This document shows, one piece after another, positions 17,679 through 26,846 of a stretch of 64,000 bases of DNA (its first letter is position 1; the number at the start of each line of letters is the position of its first letter). Both the position numbers and the translations under genes were made by a program. The notes under the pieces are model-generated. The model was not told where the DNA came from, did not search any database, and was given only the letters and a program-made list of their open reading frames with translations. This stretch comes from Lachnospiraceae bacterium (GTDB lineage Bacteria; Bacillota; Clostridia; Lachnospirales; Lachnospiraceae): the NCBI GenBank assembly GCA_021770345.1, contig JAETRD010000015.1, positions 36,554 to 100,553 on the forward strand, in the 5' to 3' direction.

Positions 17679-17736
17679 CAAGTTTGTGGGTGCCTTGCAG
17701 ACACAAACTTGGGATTGAAAATTTTAATTTTCAATC
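17679..17736 (-). other. Two hairpins between the response regulator and kinase genes
   Basis: CAAGTTTGTG/CACAAACTTG (17679-17711) and GATTGAAAAT/ATTTTCAATC (17713-17736) are perfect 10-bp inverted repeats. The second overlaps the response regulator stop codon. They could reduce read-through into the kinase gene or stabilise the upstream transcript. Confidence 0.6.
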
Positions 17737-18426
17737 TTCGACCTTGTACCCCCTGCCCCATACCACTTTCAGATACCGCGGTTCCGCCGGATTATACTCC
17801 AGCTTTTCGCGCAGATGCCGGATATGGACGGCAACGGTGTTTTCTGTTCCGTACGGATTATCTTTCCAGACAAGCTTATAGATTTCATTTGGAGAATATA
17901 CTTTTCCCGGATTCTCCATCAAAAGCTTTAAAATGTCATATTCGGTGCGCGTCAGCGAGACTGCCTCCCCATCGAGCGTCACCTCTTTGGTCCGGTCGTT
18001 GAGTTCAATTCCTCCAAGCTGCAGGATTCCCTGCTCCTGCCCGGCCGCCTTTCCGCCGCCGAGCTGCATATAGCGCCGAAGCTGCGATTTGACTCTGGCC
18101 TGCAGCTCCACCGGATTAAACGGCTTCGTCACATAATCGTCCGCCCCGACGGTCAGACCGACCACCTTGTCCGCGTCCTCACTTTTGGCGGTCAGAAGAA
18201 TCACCGGCACATTGCTGATTTCCCGGATTTTAATCATCGCGGATATCCCGTCCATCTCCGGCATCATAATGTCCATCAGCACCAGATGGATCTCCTCCCT
18301 CCGCAGTATCTCAACCGCCTGCCGGCCGTTATAGGCCTCATAAACCTGATAGCCGTCTGCCGTCAGATAAATCTTTAACGCGGACACAATGTCCTTTTCA
18401 TCGTCACATACCAGTATGTTGTACAT
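17731..18426 (-). CDS. OmpR/PhoB-family response regulator
   Basis: This 231-residue regulator has a receiver domain (ILVCDDEKDIV, phospho-acceptor in LVLMDIMMPEMDG, Lys in LLTAKSED) and a winged-helix C-terminal domain ending TENTVAVHIRHLREKLEYNP...VVWGRGYKVE. It is the partner of the kinase encoded directly downstream. The start at 18426 has GAGGAG upstream; an in-frame GTG two codons earlier overlaps that site. The target genes are unknown; the VanW and sporulation genes nearby have no visible link. Confidence 0.93.
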   Translation of the reverse strand: MYNILVCDDEKDIVSALKIYLTADGYQVYEAYNGRQAVEILRREEIHLVLMDIMMPEMDGISAMIKIREISNVPVILLTAKSEDADKVVGLTVGADDYVTKPFNPVELQARVKSQLRRYMQLGGGKAAGQEQGILQLGGIELNDRTKEVTLDGEAVSLTRTEYDILKLLMENPGKVYSPNEIYKLVWKDNPYGTENTVAVHIRHLREKLEYNPAEPRYLKVVWGRGYKVED

Positions 18427-18580
18427 TTTCACTCCTCACCCGCAGATCGCCGACGCCGCGGGATTTCTTTGATATCATGTACTTATTGTAGCGAAATAAA
18501 TATGAATTTCCAATGAATCAAAAGATTAAGATTTGATGAAGATAAAAAGAAAAGCTTCTATATATAATAGTGCATCTGTT

Positions 18581-18624
18581 TTCCGGGCGGGCAAATCATT
18601 GCCGTGCAGAATGCCCGCCCGGAA
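18581..18624. repeat. GC-rich inverted repeat after the helicase gene
   Basis: TTCCGGGCGGGCA (18581-18593) and TGCCCGCCCGGAA (18612-18624) form a strong hairpin just after the helicase stop codon. No U-tract follows on the minus strand. It is either a weak terminator or a 3' stabiliser. Confidence 0.6.
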
Positions 18625-18626
18625 TA

Positions 18627-20219
18627 TTATTTTCCGTTGGCCGGTTCCATGCTGACCGTCCGGCCCTTGATCCGGGTATTTTTCATCCCCTCAAGAACCT
18701 CCCTGCCGTACTCGCGCGGAACCTCCACAAACGTATATTTATCGTACATATCAATCGCTCCGACAAGCTTGCCCGGCATACCTGACTCCCCGGCTATCGC
18801 CCCGAGAATATCCCCCGGCTTCACGCGGTCCTTTTTCCCGATGTTGATAAACAGGCGTACCATTCCCTCCTCGGCCCCCGTGTCCTCAAAATCAAACGCA
18901 TCGTCCCTGCCGCTGTCGAGATTGACCTGTCCAAGTGCCTGCTTTAGAAATGCCGCGGCAATATCCATTGCGGTGTAATCCGATTCGTTTACCTGTCCCT
19001 CGATGATGTCAATCATGTCCTTGAGGTTCTCCTCGTCGATAATCCGCCCGATTTCGTCCATCACCTTCTCCGCCTTAATCTGTGCGACGTCGTCGCTCGA
19101 CGGAATCGGCATCGCCACAATTTTCGTCTTGCAGTAGCGCATGATGTCTTTGAGCTTATAGACTTCCTTGCCCCTGACAAACGTAAAGGCCCGCCCCGTG
19201 CGGCCCGCGCGCCCGGTACGCCCGATGCGGTGCACATAATACTCGTCGTCCTGCGGAATGTCATAGTTAAACACCGCCTCCACATCATCGACGTCAATTC
19301 CCCTTGCGGCCACATCCGTCGCGATAAGAATTTCCGTCTTTCCACCGCGAAAGCCTTTCATCACGCGGTCGCGCTGGGTCTGCTTCATGTCTCCGTGCAA
19401 CCCCTCGGCAAAATATCCTCTTCCCTGAAGCTCGTCCGCAAGCTCGTCCACCATGCGCTTGGTATTGCAGAATACGAGGGAAAGCTTCGGATTGTAATAG
19501 TCGAGCAGCCTCGTGAGCACCTCGACCTTGTCTTTCCGCTTCACGTCGTAGTAATACTGTTCGATGCTCGGCACCGTCAGTTCCTTCTTGACTACTTTGA
19601 TCGTCACCGCGTCATGCTGATATTTTTTTGTAATGTCCAAAATCGGTTTCGGCATGGTTGCGGAAAACAGTATCGTCTGCCGACCCTCCGTCGGAATATA
19701 CTCCAGGATTGTCTCAATATCGTCACGAAAGCCCATGTTGAGCATCTCGTCCGCCTCGTCGAGTACAATCGTGTTTACCTCCTCGCAGCGGATAGTCCTG
19801 CGGCGGAGATGATCCATCACTCTGCCCGGCGTCCCGATAATAATCTGTGCACCGCCCTTTAACGCCTTAATCTGCCGTCCGATTTCCTGTCCGCCGTATA
19901 CCGGCAGCACCTTGATTCCGTGCAGATATTTCCCGAGCCTGCGCACCTCGTCCGCCACCTGAATCGCCAGCTCTCTCGTCGGCGACAGGATAATCACCTG
20001 CGTTTTTTTATTGCCCGGTGCAACCTTGTGTAAAACCGGAATCCCGAAAGAAGCCGTCTTTCCGGTTCCCGTCTGAGCCTGTCCGATAACGTCAACCCCG
20101 GACATCACGACGGGGATTGCCTGACTCTGAATCGGCGTCGCCTCCTCAAACCCCATCTCCGCAATCGCGCGCAGCACCTGCGGGCATAAATTTAATTCTT
20201 CAAATCTTACTGTTTCCAT
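18627..20219 (-). CDS. DEAD-box ATP-dependent RNA helicase with DbpA-type RNA-binding domain
   Basis: This 530-residue helicase has the Q motif (FEELNLCPQVLRAIAEMGF...ATPIQSQAIP), Walker A AQTGTGKT, PTRELA, DEAD, SAT, and motif VI HRIGRTGRAGRTG. The C-terminal 75 residues (VRLFINIGKKDRVKPGDILG...FVEVP) match the DbpA/CsdA RNA-binding fold. It most resembles the CshA/DeaD type, acting in ribosome assembly, mRNA decay and cold adaptation. A near-consensus promoter at 20330-20358 gives a leader of about 100 bases with a strong hairpin near its 5' end, a feature seen in cold-regulated helicase mRNAs. The helicase is transcribed alone. Confidence 0.95.
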   Translation of the reverse strand: METVRFEELNLCPQVLRAIAEMGFEEATPIQSQAIPVVMSGVDVIGQAQTGTGKTASFGIPVLHKVAPGNKKTQVIILSPTRELAIQVADEVRRLGKYLHGIKVLPVYGGQEIGRQIKALKGGAQIIIGTPGRVMDHLRRRTIRCEEVNTIVLDEADEMLNMGFRDDIETILEYIPTEGRQTILFSATMPKPILDITKKYQHDAVTIKVVKKELTVPSIEQYYYDVKRKDKVEVLTRLLDYYNPKLSLVFCNTKRMVDELADELQGRGYFAEGLHGDMKQTQRDRVMKGFRGGKTEILIATDVAARGIDVDDVEAVFNYDIPQDDEYYVHRIGRTGRAGRTGRAFTFVRGKEVYKLKDIMRYCKTKIVAMPIPSSDDVAQIKAEKVMDEIGRIIDEENLKDMIDIIEGQVNESDYTAMDIAAAFLKQALGQVNLDSGRDDAFDFEDTGAEEGMVRLFINIGKKDRVKPGDILGAIAGESGMPGKLVGAIDMYDKYTFVEVPREYGREVLEGMKNTRIKGRTVSMEPANGK

Positions 20220-20592
20220 TCATGGTCCTTTCCCTGTATACATAGGAATTGCCGCACTGCGGCGTTTTCCCTCAATTAAACAGATAAAGAGCGACACGCT
20301 CCCGCGAGTCGCTCTTATAATCCTCGGAAATCATAGCACGGCAACCTGTTTTTGTCAAGAAAACCTGGGGCTATGTAGCCCGACCTGCCAATTATGCAGG
20401 CTCAGGGTGAATGCTGCATACGCATATGAAAAGCAATCGACAAAAAAGTGTTTTTCCAAAACTATTCTTTCCAACTATTGCCGCCGCAGCGGTTTATCGC
20501 TCTGTAAAAATGTAAAGGCTCGATTGCGGATTTTACATTATATCTCTATTCTATGCGCAGCTGCCGGAAAGTTTCCTCTCTTCTTACCGCCT
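20220..20592 (-). other. Intergenic region: helicase leader and spoIIQ terminator, no gene seen
   Basis: This 373-base stretch contains the helicase leader with an AAGAGCGAC/GTCGCTCTT hairpin at 20288-20318, the helicase promoter, and two short hairpins (GGGCTatgtAGCCC and CCTGC...GCAGG, about 20370-20402) that may end the spoIID-spoIIQ transcript. Short reading frames here lack ribosome binding sites and family resemblance. Confidence 0.55.
20330..20358 (-). promoter_or_regulatory. Sigma-A promoter of the DEAD-box helicase gene
   Basis: On the minus strand TTGACA (20353-20358) and TATGAT (20330-20335) are 17 bases apart. The start would be near 20323, giving a leader of about 100 bases. Confidence 0.75.
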
Positions 20593-21438
20593 TTACTCAA
20601 AAAATTCCATCGGGTCCATCGGCTGCCCGTCCTTCTCCATCGCAAAATACAGATTGCTGCCCTCGACGGAAAAATATTTTGTGGGCTCTGCGACATATCC
20701 TAAAATATGGCCGGCCTCCACATAATCTCCCACCGCGAAATTCGGCTCCTTAAGCTGCCCGTAAATTGCACTGTATCCGTCCCCTAAATCCACGGTCATC
20801 GTGCATCCGGTAACTTCATTGTTTTCAATCGAAACCACTTTTCCCTTTGCCACAGAGCAGACCTTATCGTTGACCTCTCCCTCGATAATAACCGCAGGGT
20901 TATATTTATACTGATCTAACGTTACAAAATGCACGGTCGCATCCATGCTGTAATTTAAAATCACATTTCCCTCTAACGGCCAGTCGATCCCTTCTTCCGG
21001 CGAAAAATGAAGCTCGTTTCGGGCTGCCGCGGTCTCCGTTGCCTGCTTTGCCGCTGCCACATTCTCTTTCTTCTCGGTGTCCTCCTCCGCAAGCTTTTCC
21101 GTCTCCTCCTCGACCGGCTTCTCGGATTCCGCCACCCCTCCCTCCGGGGTAAGCTGCTCCTCTATCCGGTCAGCCGATGTGCCGCTCTCCTGCCTTGTGC
21201 TTTTCGGCGGGATGACACTCGACGCCTCCGCCGCCGGCTCTTCCTCGGCCTCCGCGGCTGCCAGCTCCTGCTGTTCCTGTTGCTGTTCCTCCGCCAGTTC
21301 CATCTCAATCTGCTGGCGTTCCTTCTCCTGATTGTTCGTGTATACCACGGTTGTCCCAACGGCAGCCGCCACGACAAGAGCGCCTGCAATCACATATTCT
21401 TTTCGCCGTAAAAATGCGGCAAATCCTTTCTTTTTCAT
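20593..21438 (-). CDS. spoIIQ: SpoIIQ-like engulfment protein with degenerate M23 domain
   Basis: This 281-residue protein has one N-terminal membrane helix (about 16-35), a long Glu/Ala-rich segment (about 38-135) and a C-terminal LytM/M23 fold (DWPLEGNVILNYSMDATVHF...GYSAIYGQLKEPNFAVGDYVEAGHILGYV). The zinc ligands are missing: the HxxxD position reads YKYNPAV and the HxH position reads SNLYFAM. It therefore probably acts as a scaffold and not as a hydrolase. It follows spoIID, the order usual in clostridia, and would form part of the SpoIIQ-SpoIIIAH channel joining forespore and mother cell. spoIIID, often next, is not seen here. Confidence 0.85.
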   Translation of the reverse strand: MKKKGFAAFLRRKEYVIAGALVVAAAVGTTVVYTNNQEKERQQIEMELAEEQQQEQQELAAAEAEEEPAAEASSVIPPKSTRQESGTSADRIEEQLTPEGGVAESEKPVEEETEKLAEEDTEKKENVAAAKQATETAAARNELHFSPEEGIDWPLEGNVILNYSMDATVHFVTLDQYKYNPAVIIEGEVNDKVCSVAKGKVVSIENNEVTGCTMTVDLGDGYSAIYGQLKEPNFAVGDYVEAGHILGYVAEPTKYFSVEGSNLYFAMEKDGQPMDPMEFFE

Positions 21439-21493
21439 ATCCTTTCACCATCCATCGTTTATTTTATTCTTAGTCTTACCTGATTTGGACGGT

Positions 21494-22396
21494 TTATACC
21501 ATTTCTTTCAATTCTGTATTCGGATAAAAATAGGAAAGAATTTCCCGATACTTCATGCCCTCCTTTGCCATCTCGCCGGCGCTGTGTATGCTAAGCCCCA
21601 GCCCGTGCCCGATTCCCTTTGTCACAATGCGGATTTTTCCGTCCAGCGCCGTGACGGAAAAGCAGGCGGAGGGAAGCTCCATGCAGGCTCGAAACTCCTC
21701 GCCGGTGCAGGTTGTACTGCCGACCTTTACCGTGAGCACATATCCGGCGGCGTCACGGCTCTCCACCGCAATCGGAAACTCTTCGGCATCCTCCGTTAGC
21801 CCGGCATCCGGAAAGGAATCACTGCATTTTTTTATAATTTCTTCTTTTTCCAAATAGTAGACATTCAGGTATCCTTCAGCGCTGATGTCCCAGGCGCAGG
21901 CCGCCGAAACGAGATACGGCATTTTTGTTTCCGGGTATACATCCTGCATGTTTCTCGTGTTTCCCGCGCTCAATGCATGATATGCCGCATAAATCGATTC
22001 CCCGTTCCAGGTCAGAACCTGATGTCTTGTCTCCTGCACACAGTCCGCAAGCAGCCGATAATTTTTTTCATAGGAATCACCCCAGCGCTTTTTTAGCTCC
22101 GAATCGGACAGTGTCTCTGGCAGCGCAAGCCCGCGCTTTTTGGCATCGTAATAATTGGTCCGCGCGACGACGCACTGCGCAAGAATCGCCTCCCGCTCCG
22201 CCTCAATGTCTATTTCCTTTGCGACAATGCCAATCAGCTCCTCCTCCGACGCATCCGATTTTGCTCCTTTGTCTCCGTAGATGACTTCCTCCAGCTCCAT
22301 CCGCTGCATCACAATCGTCACGACCAGCGGAAGCAGCACCGCCACAATCGCAACCGTCAGCAGCCCATTCAGCCATTTCTCCCATTTTTTTCGCAT
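21494..22396 (-). CDS. spoIID: Stage II sporulation protein D (lytic transglycosylase)
   Basis: This 300-residue protein has an N-terminal membrane anchor (about 8-30) and a SpoIID domain: EAEREAILAQCVVARTNYYDAKK with the catalytic-glutamate region, AAYHALSAGNTRNMQDVY, LVSAACAWD, and the C-terminal GIGHGLGLSIHSAGEMAKEG then YREILSYFYPNTEL. SpoIID cleaves glycan strands and drives membrane migration during engulfment, together with SpoIIM and SpoIIP. It is 55 bases upstream of the SpoIIQ-like gene. A CATATACT sequence upstream resembles a sigma-E -10 box, but no convincing -35 was found. Confidence 0.93.
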   Translation of the reverse strand: MRKKWEKWLNGLLTVAIVAVLLPLVVTIVMQRMELEEVIYGDKGAKSDASEEELIGIVAKEIDIEAEREAILAQCVVARTNYYDAKKRGLALPETLSDSELKKRWGDSYEKNYRLLADCVQETRHQVLTWNGESIYAAYHALSAGNTRNMQDVYPETKMPYLVSAACAWDISAEGYLNVYYLEKEEIIKKCSDSFPDAGLTEDAEEFPIAVESRDAAGYVLTVKVGSTTCTGEEFRACMELPSACFSVTALDGKIRIVTKGIGHGLGLSIHSAGEMAKEGMKYREILSYFYPNTELKEMV

Positions 22397-22484
22397 AAAA
22401 AATCTCCCTGCCGCAAGTATATGCAGCAGAGAGACTTCTTATGATACGGACAGCCGCACAGCGACTGTCTGCGTGCCGCCGTCC

Positions 22485-23177
22485 CTACATCATATTCATC
22501 ATATCCGACACCATGCCAAACGACAGATACATCGAGTATGCATAGTTTACGATTGTGAGCAATGTGAAGCACACCGTATAAATAATCGGAAACGTCATTT
22601 TCTCCCTCAGAACATGGGCGCGCCATACATAATAGCCCTGCTTTAAGAAGATGGCAAACAGAACAAGTCCGGTTATCTTATACTGTCCCTTATTGATCTG
22701 TACAATGTCCAGAATCACAAACACTATGTACAAAATCCAGAACACATAATTGAAAACGGACAGCACACTCACCGCCGGATTCACCGCAGAGGAAACGTCT
22801 CCAGCCATCACACTGTTTAAATCCAGCGATTTAAACGAAAAATAATTGGACAGCATAATGACGATTTTGTGCAGCGGCATCACTGCCAGCAGTATGTAGC
22901 AGAAAATATGGTTGATCTTCGCCGGCGTCATCTGCCCGCCCGCCGCGTATGCATACGGATAACGCTGATCTCCGTAATTGGGCTGACCTCCGTAGTTCGG
23001 CTGATTCCCGTAATTGGGCTGACCTCCGTAGTTCGGCTGATTCCCGTAATTGGGCTGGCCTCCGTAATTCGGCTGACTCCCGTAGTTGGGCTGGCCTCCG
23101 TTTGCATAGTTTCCGGAATCTTCCCCGTAAGTGCGCGGCGCTTCCTGTCCGTTCATTCCATTCTGATTCTCTTCCAT
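22485..23177 (-). CDS. Membrane protein with Gly-Gln-Pro-Asn-Tyr repeats
   Basis: This 230-residue protein of unknown function has seven hexapeptide repeats GxQPNY (x is G, S or N) at residues 27-68, a short PYAYAAGG linker, and four or five hydrophobic segments from about 85 to 225. The first segment is INHIFCYILLAVMPLHKIVIML. The soluble repeat segment precedes the membrane part, as in many Firmicutes proteins with low-complexity N-termini that may interact through tyrosines. The ribosome binding site AAAGGAG precedes the ATG. It sits between rsmA and spoIID on the same strand. Confidence 0.8.
   Translation of the reverse strand: MEENQNGMNGQEAPRTYGEDSGNYANGGQPNYGSQPNYGGQPNYGNQPNYGGQPNYGNQPNYGGQPNYGDQRYPYAYAAGGQMTPAKINHIFCYILLAVMPLHKIVIMLSNYFSFKSLDLNSVMAGDVSSAVNPAVSVLSVFNYVFWILYIVFVILDIVQINKGQYKITGLVLFAIFLKQGYYVWRAHVLREKMTFPIIYTVCFTLLTIVNYAYSMYLSFGMVSDMMNMM
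22974..23099. repeat. In-frame 18-bp minisatellite
   Basis: Seven 18-bp units encode GxQPNY. Alternate units are more alike, giving a 36-bp higher-order period. Such arrays can change copy number by slippage. Confidence 0.9.
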
Positions 23178-23194
23178 AACACTAACTCCTTTCC

Positions 23195-24085
23195 TTACAG
23201 CCTGATTTCTGTTTCTCTATTTATCTTTCTGCCGATGATATTGGAAAACACGGCAAATTGATCTAATGTAAGCGCTTCCCCGCGAACCGTGACCGGAACA
23301 CCCAGTTCCTCGATACTCTCCTGAATGACTTCCTTCGGAAGCCGGATTTCCGGGGAATTGTTGAGGCCGTTCGCGAACGTCTTCCGCCTCTGGTTAAAAG
23401 ACGCCCGAATAATACGAAACATCAGCTTCTCGTCCTCCACCGATACCGGAGGCGCCGCATGCCGCACCAGCCGTATCACGGTGCTGCCCACTTTCGGCCG
23501 CGGCATAAAACAGTTCGGCGGGACATTGGTAATAATTTCCGGCTTTGCATAGTACTGTACCGCAAGAGACAGCGCGCCGTAATCCTTCGTCCCCGGCCCC
23601 GCCTGCATGCGGTCCGCGACCTCTTTCTGCACCATGATCGTAATGCTATCCAGCGGGACATGGCTCTCGAAAAGCCCCATGATAATCGGCGTCGTAATAT
23701 AATAAGGAAGATTTGCAACTACTTTTATCGGCTTTCCGCTGTTTTTCTCCCGGGCAAGCCGCGCGATATCCAGCTTTAGGATATCCTCATTGAGAACCGT
23801 CACATTCTTATACTCCTGCAGCGTATCCGCAAGGATCGGTATCAGATTCCCGTCGATCTCCACCGCCACGACCGCTCCGGCGCGCTCACAGAGATACTGC
23901 GTCATCGTTCCGATCCCCGGACCGATCTCCAGAACAAAATCTTCCCCGGTAATCTCCGCCGCCTCCATGATCCGCTCCAGTACACGCGGGTCGATCAGGA
24001 AATTCTGCCCGAACTTTTTTTGAAAATTAAAATGATATTTTTGCAATACCGCAATCGTATTCTGCGGAATTCCCAGTGTTGCCAT
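23195..24085 (-). CDS. rsmA: 16S rRNA (adenine-N6,N6)-dimethyltransferase
   Basis: This 296-residue enzyme dimethylates the two adjacent adenines in the 3'-terminal helix of 16S rRNA. Motifs are FGQNFLIDPRVLERI, the SAM loop VLEIGPGIGTMTQYL, AVEIDGNLIPIL, and the catalytic NLPYYITTPIIM. The C-terminal family tail (FRIIRASFNQRRKTFANGL) is present. The ribosome binding site AAAGGAG is clear. It is the first gene of a minus-strand run that continues towards the repeat protein and spoIID. Confidence 0.97.
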   Translation of the reverse strand: MATLGIPQNTIAVLQKYHFNFQKKFGQNFLIDPRVLERIMEAAEITGEDFVLEIGPGIGTMTQYLCERAGAVVAVEIDGNLIPILADTLQEYKNVTVLNEDILKLDIARLAREKNSGKPIKVVANLPYYITTPIIMGLFESHVPLDSITIMVQKEVADRMQAGPGTKDYGALSLAVQYYAKPEIITNVPPNCFMPRPKVGSTVIRLVRHAAPPVSVEDEKLMFRIIRASFNQRRKTFANGLNNSPEIRLPKEVIQESIEELGVPVTVRGEALTLDQFAVFSNIIGRKINRETEIRL

Positions 24086-24269
24086 GACACGCTCCTTTTA
24101 TTTTACAGTATGCACCCGGACATCAGTCCGTGTCCGCCGAAAGCAGAGCGCCGGAATAACTCCCGTTTCTTTCTGAATTTTTATTATACATGAGGTCACA
24201 AAGAAATTCAATCCTTGGCGTTTTTTAAGTTTCCGGTAAATAAGCACAAAAAAACTATTATTTTCTCAA

Positions 24270-24316
24270 TAATTAAGTACAAAAGTACTATTAAATTTTG
24301 TAATAATATAGTACAA
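24270..24316. promoter_or_regulatory. AT-rich palindromic region upstream of glgC
   Basis: GTACTATTA and TAATAATATAGTAC form an imperfect inverted repeat about 35-65 bases before the glgC start, preceded by AAGTACAAAAGTACT. Three GTAC cores in about 40 bases suggest a regulator site, but no regulator is evident and the promoter boxes are unclear. Confidence 0.35.
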
Positions 24317-24349
24317 TTATACATATAAAAAAACGTGGGGGTGATTAAC

Positions 24350-25558
24350 ATGGAAAAAGAAATGATAGCGATGCTCCTGGCCGGCGGTCAGGGCTCCAGA
24401 CTCTATGCTCTGACACAAAAGCTGGCCAAACCGGCTGTTCCATTCGGCGGCAAATACCGCATCATCGATTTCCCATTGTCTAACTGTGTAAATTCCGGTA
24501 TTGATACCGTCGGTATTTTGACACAGTATCAGCCGTTGGTTCTCAACGAATACATCGGAAACGGACAACCCTGGGATTTGGATCGACTGCATGGCGGCGT
24601 ACATGTTCTGCCGCCGTATCAGAAAGCGGCGGGCTCTGACTGGTACAAGGGAACAGCAAACGCCATCTACCAGAACATCTCATTTATTGAGCGCTACAAT
24701 CCGAAGTATGTCATTATTCTATCCGGAGATCAGATCTGCAAACAGGATTACAGCAAATTCCTGCAGTTCCACAAGGAAAAGAATGCAGAATTCAGCGTGG
24801 CCGTTATGGAAGTTCCCTGGGATGAGGCATCCCGGTTCGGCCTGATGGTTACCGACGACAATGACAAGATTACGGAGTTCCAGGAGAAACCGAAGGAGCC
24901 GAAATCCAATCTGGCTTCGATGGGTATCTACATCTTTAACTGGGACGTACTCCGGCAGTACCTGATCGAGGATGAGGCGGACCCGCAGTCTGAAAATGAC
25001 TTCGGCAACAACATTATCCCGAATCTGCTCCGGGATAAACGCAATATGTACGCATTCCGGTTTGAGGGATACTGGAAGGACGTAGGTACGATTTCCTCTC
25101 TCTGGGAGGCAAATATGGAAGTGCTCGACCCCGAGCACAGCGGCATCAACCTCTTTGACGAGAACTGGAAAATCTACAGCAGAAACAGCGGTATGACCGG
25201 ACACCGCATTACTTCAAAAGCCATAGTCGAGAATTCCATGATTACGGACGGCTGCGTTGTCGCAGGTACCGTTAAGCATTCGATTCTGTTTGCCGGCGTT
25301 CAGGTAGAAGAAGGCGCAATTGTGGAGGATTCGGTTGTCATGGGACAGACCGTCATCAAGGCCGGCGCCGTGATAAGGCACAGCATTGTGGCGGAAAATG
25401 TCACAATCGGAAAAGACGCCGTAGTAGGCGCGATCCCGAAAGACGGAGAAAAGGGCGTAGCAACCATCGGTTCCGGTGTGACGATCGGGGACAGTGCGAA
25501 AATCGGCCCGAATGCAATGATTGATCATGATGTAAAGGATGGTGACGAGCAATGGTAA
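24350..25558 (+). CDS. glgC: Glucose-1-phosphate adenylyltransferase
   Basis: This 402-residue enzyme makes ADP-glucose from ATP and glucose 1-phosphate, the committed step of glycogen synthesis. It has the nucleotide-binding loop [40 protein letters not shown], the substrate block [12 protein letters not shown]-like [13 protein letters not shown] and a C-terminal left-handed beta-helix of hexapeptide repeats. GGGGGTG lies 6 bases before the ATG at 24350, so the upstream in-frame ATG at 24335 is not used. It overlaps glgD by 7 bases. Confidence 0.97.
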   Translation: MEKEMIAMLLAGGQGSRLYALTQKLAKPAVPFGGKYRIIDFPLSNCVNSGIDTVGILTQYQPLVLNEYIGNGQPWDLDRLHGGVHVLPPYQKAAGSDWYKGTANAIYQNISFIERYNPKYVIILSGDQICKQDYSKFLQFHKEKNAEFSVAVMEVPWDEASRFGLMVTDDNDKITEFQEKPKEPKSNLASMGIYIFNWDVLRQYLIEDEADPQSENDFGNNIIPNLLRDKRNMYAFRFEGYWKDVGTISSLWEANMEVLDPEHSGINLFDENWKIYSRNSGMTGHRITSKAIVENSMITDGCVVAGTVKHSILFAGVQVEEGAIVEDSVVMGQTVIKAGAVIRHSIVAENVTIGKDAVVGAIPKDGEKGVATIGSGVTIGDSAKIGPNAMIDHDVKDGDEQW

Positions 25559-26694
25559 ATTCAAACGCAGATGCTTTAGGCATCATTTTCCCAAACAGTT
25601 ATGATTCACTGGTACCTGAGCTGGTCAGCGAACGGTCAATGGCATCCATTCCTTTTGCCAGCAGATATCGACTGGTAGACTTTGTACTTTCCAGCATGGT
25701 CAACAGCGGAATTGACAATGTATCCTTAATCGTCCGGAAAAATTATCACTCTCTGATGGATCATCTGGGCACCGGGCGCGAGTGGGATCTGACACGCAAA
25801 AACGGAGGACTGAACATCGTTCCTCCTTTTGCGCAGAAAAATGTCAAAGTATACAACGGGCGCGTGGAGGCGCTTGCAAGCGTCATTAAGTTCCTGACCG
25901 ACCAGAAGGAAAAGTATGTCGTGATGTCCGATGCCAACGGCGTATACAACATCAATTTTAATGAGCTGATCGACGCTCACAAGGCCGAGGAAGCGGATGT
26001 GACCATCGCCTACATGGAGCGGGAGATCCCACCGGGAATCCTCCAGGCCAATAAGGACCACAAAGACTTCTACTATACACTGCGGCTGGACGGAAAACGC
26101 GTTAAGAGCCTCCTCATTAACTCTCAGGAGGAAGGCGTGCAGAATCTTTCGATGAATGTGTACATCATTGAGCGCGAGCTCCTGATCAATCAGGTTGAGC
26201 AGGCTTATACCAGAGGCTACTCTTTCTTTGAGCGGGATATTTTAGCTCCGCAGCTGGACAAACTGAAAGTCTGCGGCTACTGCTATGACGGCTACGCCGC
26301 ATATGTCAACAACATGAAGAGTTACTTTGACGAGAACATGAAGCTTCTGAAAGGGGAAAATATCGAAGCACTGTTCTCCACCAATCCCATTTACACCAAG
26401 ATCCGTGACGATAACCCAACCCGCTATCTGAACGGTGCGAAAGCCAGCAATGTCATGGTCGCTGACGGCTGTGTCATCGAGGGTGAGATTGAGAACAGCA
26501 TTCTCTTCCGAGGTGTAAAGGTTGCAAAAGGCGCGAAGGTGAAAAACTGCATCCTGATGCAGGATACCGTCGTGGAAGAAGGCGCCGAAATCGAATACAC
26601 GATTACGGACAAGAAGGTTACTCTGACCGCAGGCAAAGAGATGAAGGGAACCGACACATTCCCGGTCTATGTCGCAAAAGGTCAGATCGTATAA
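25552..26694 (+). CDS. glgD: GlgD subunit of glucose-1-phosphate adenylyltransferase
   Basis: This 380-residue paralogue of GlgC keeps the fold ([22 protein letters not shown], the hexapeptide-repeat C-terminus) but lacks the N-terminal GGxGxRL loop, reading [20 protein letters not shown]. It is therefore probably non-catalytic or regulatory, as known for GlgD in the GlgCD heterotetramer of Firmicutes. Its ATG lies inside the last codons of glgC (ATGGTAA), giving tight coupling. A strong terminator follows directly. No other glycogen genes are in the window. Confidence 0.95.
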   Translation: MVNSNADALGIIFPNSYDSLVPELVSERSMASIPFASRYRLVDFVLSSMVNSGIDNVSLIVRKNYHSLMDHLGTGREWDLTRKNGGLNIVPPFAQKNVKVYNGRVEALASVIKFLTDQKEKYVVMSDANGVYNINFNELIDAHKAEEADVTIAYMEREIPPGILQANKDHKDFYYTLRLDGKRVKSLLINSQEEGVQNLSMNVYIIERELLINQVEQAYTRGYSFFERDILAPQLDKLKVCGYCYDGYAAYVNNMKSYFDENMKLLKGENIEALFSTNPIYTKIRDDNPTRYLNGAKASNVMVADGCVIEGEIENSILFRGVKVAKGAKVKNCILMQDTVVEEGAEIEYTITDKKVTLTAGKEMKGTDTFPVYVAKGQIV

Positions 26695-26721
26695 AAAAAG
26701 AGGCCATAGGCCTCTTTTTTT
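26693..26721 (+). terminator. Intrinsic terminator of the glgCD operon
   Basis: A 13-bp perfect stem, AAAAAAAGAGGCC / GGCCTCTTTTTTT with a 3-base loop, ends in seven T residues. The A-rich 5' arm makes it potentially bidirectional. Confidence 0.95.
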
Positions 26722-26846
26722 ACGCTCCAAATATTTGCGAACAAACATTCGATTTTCTGTTGCATTTCTTGCTGCGATGTGTTACGATAATACCGAACAT
26801 TAGTTCTTTCCTTTTACAGATACTATAAGCGCAGCGAGGTTTTACA

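Noticed and set aside
20407-20703. Small plus-strand gene between the helicase and spoIIQ genes
   Set aside because: It overlaps spoIIQ, has no ribosome binding site and shows no protein-like composition.
22974-23099. Short tandem repeats resembling a CRISPR array
   Set aside because: The units are contiguous, without spacers, are multiples of three bases and keep an open reading frame.
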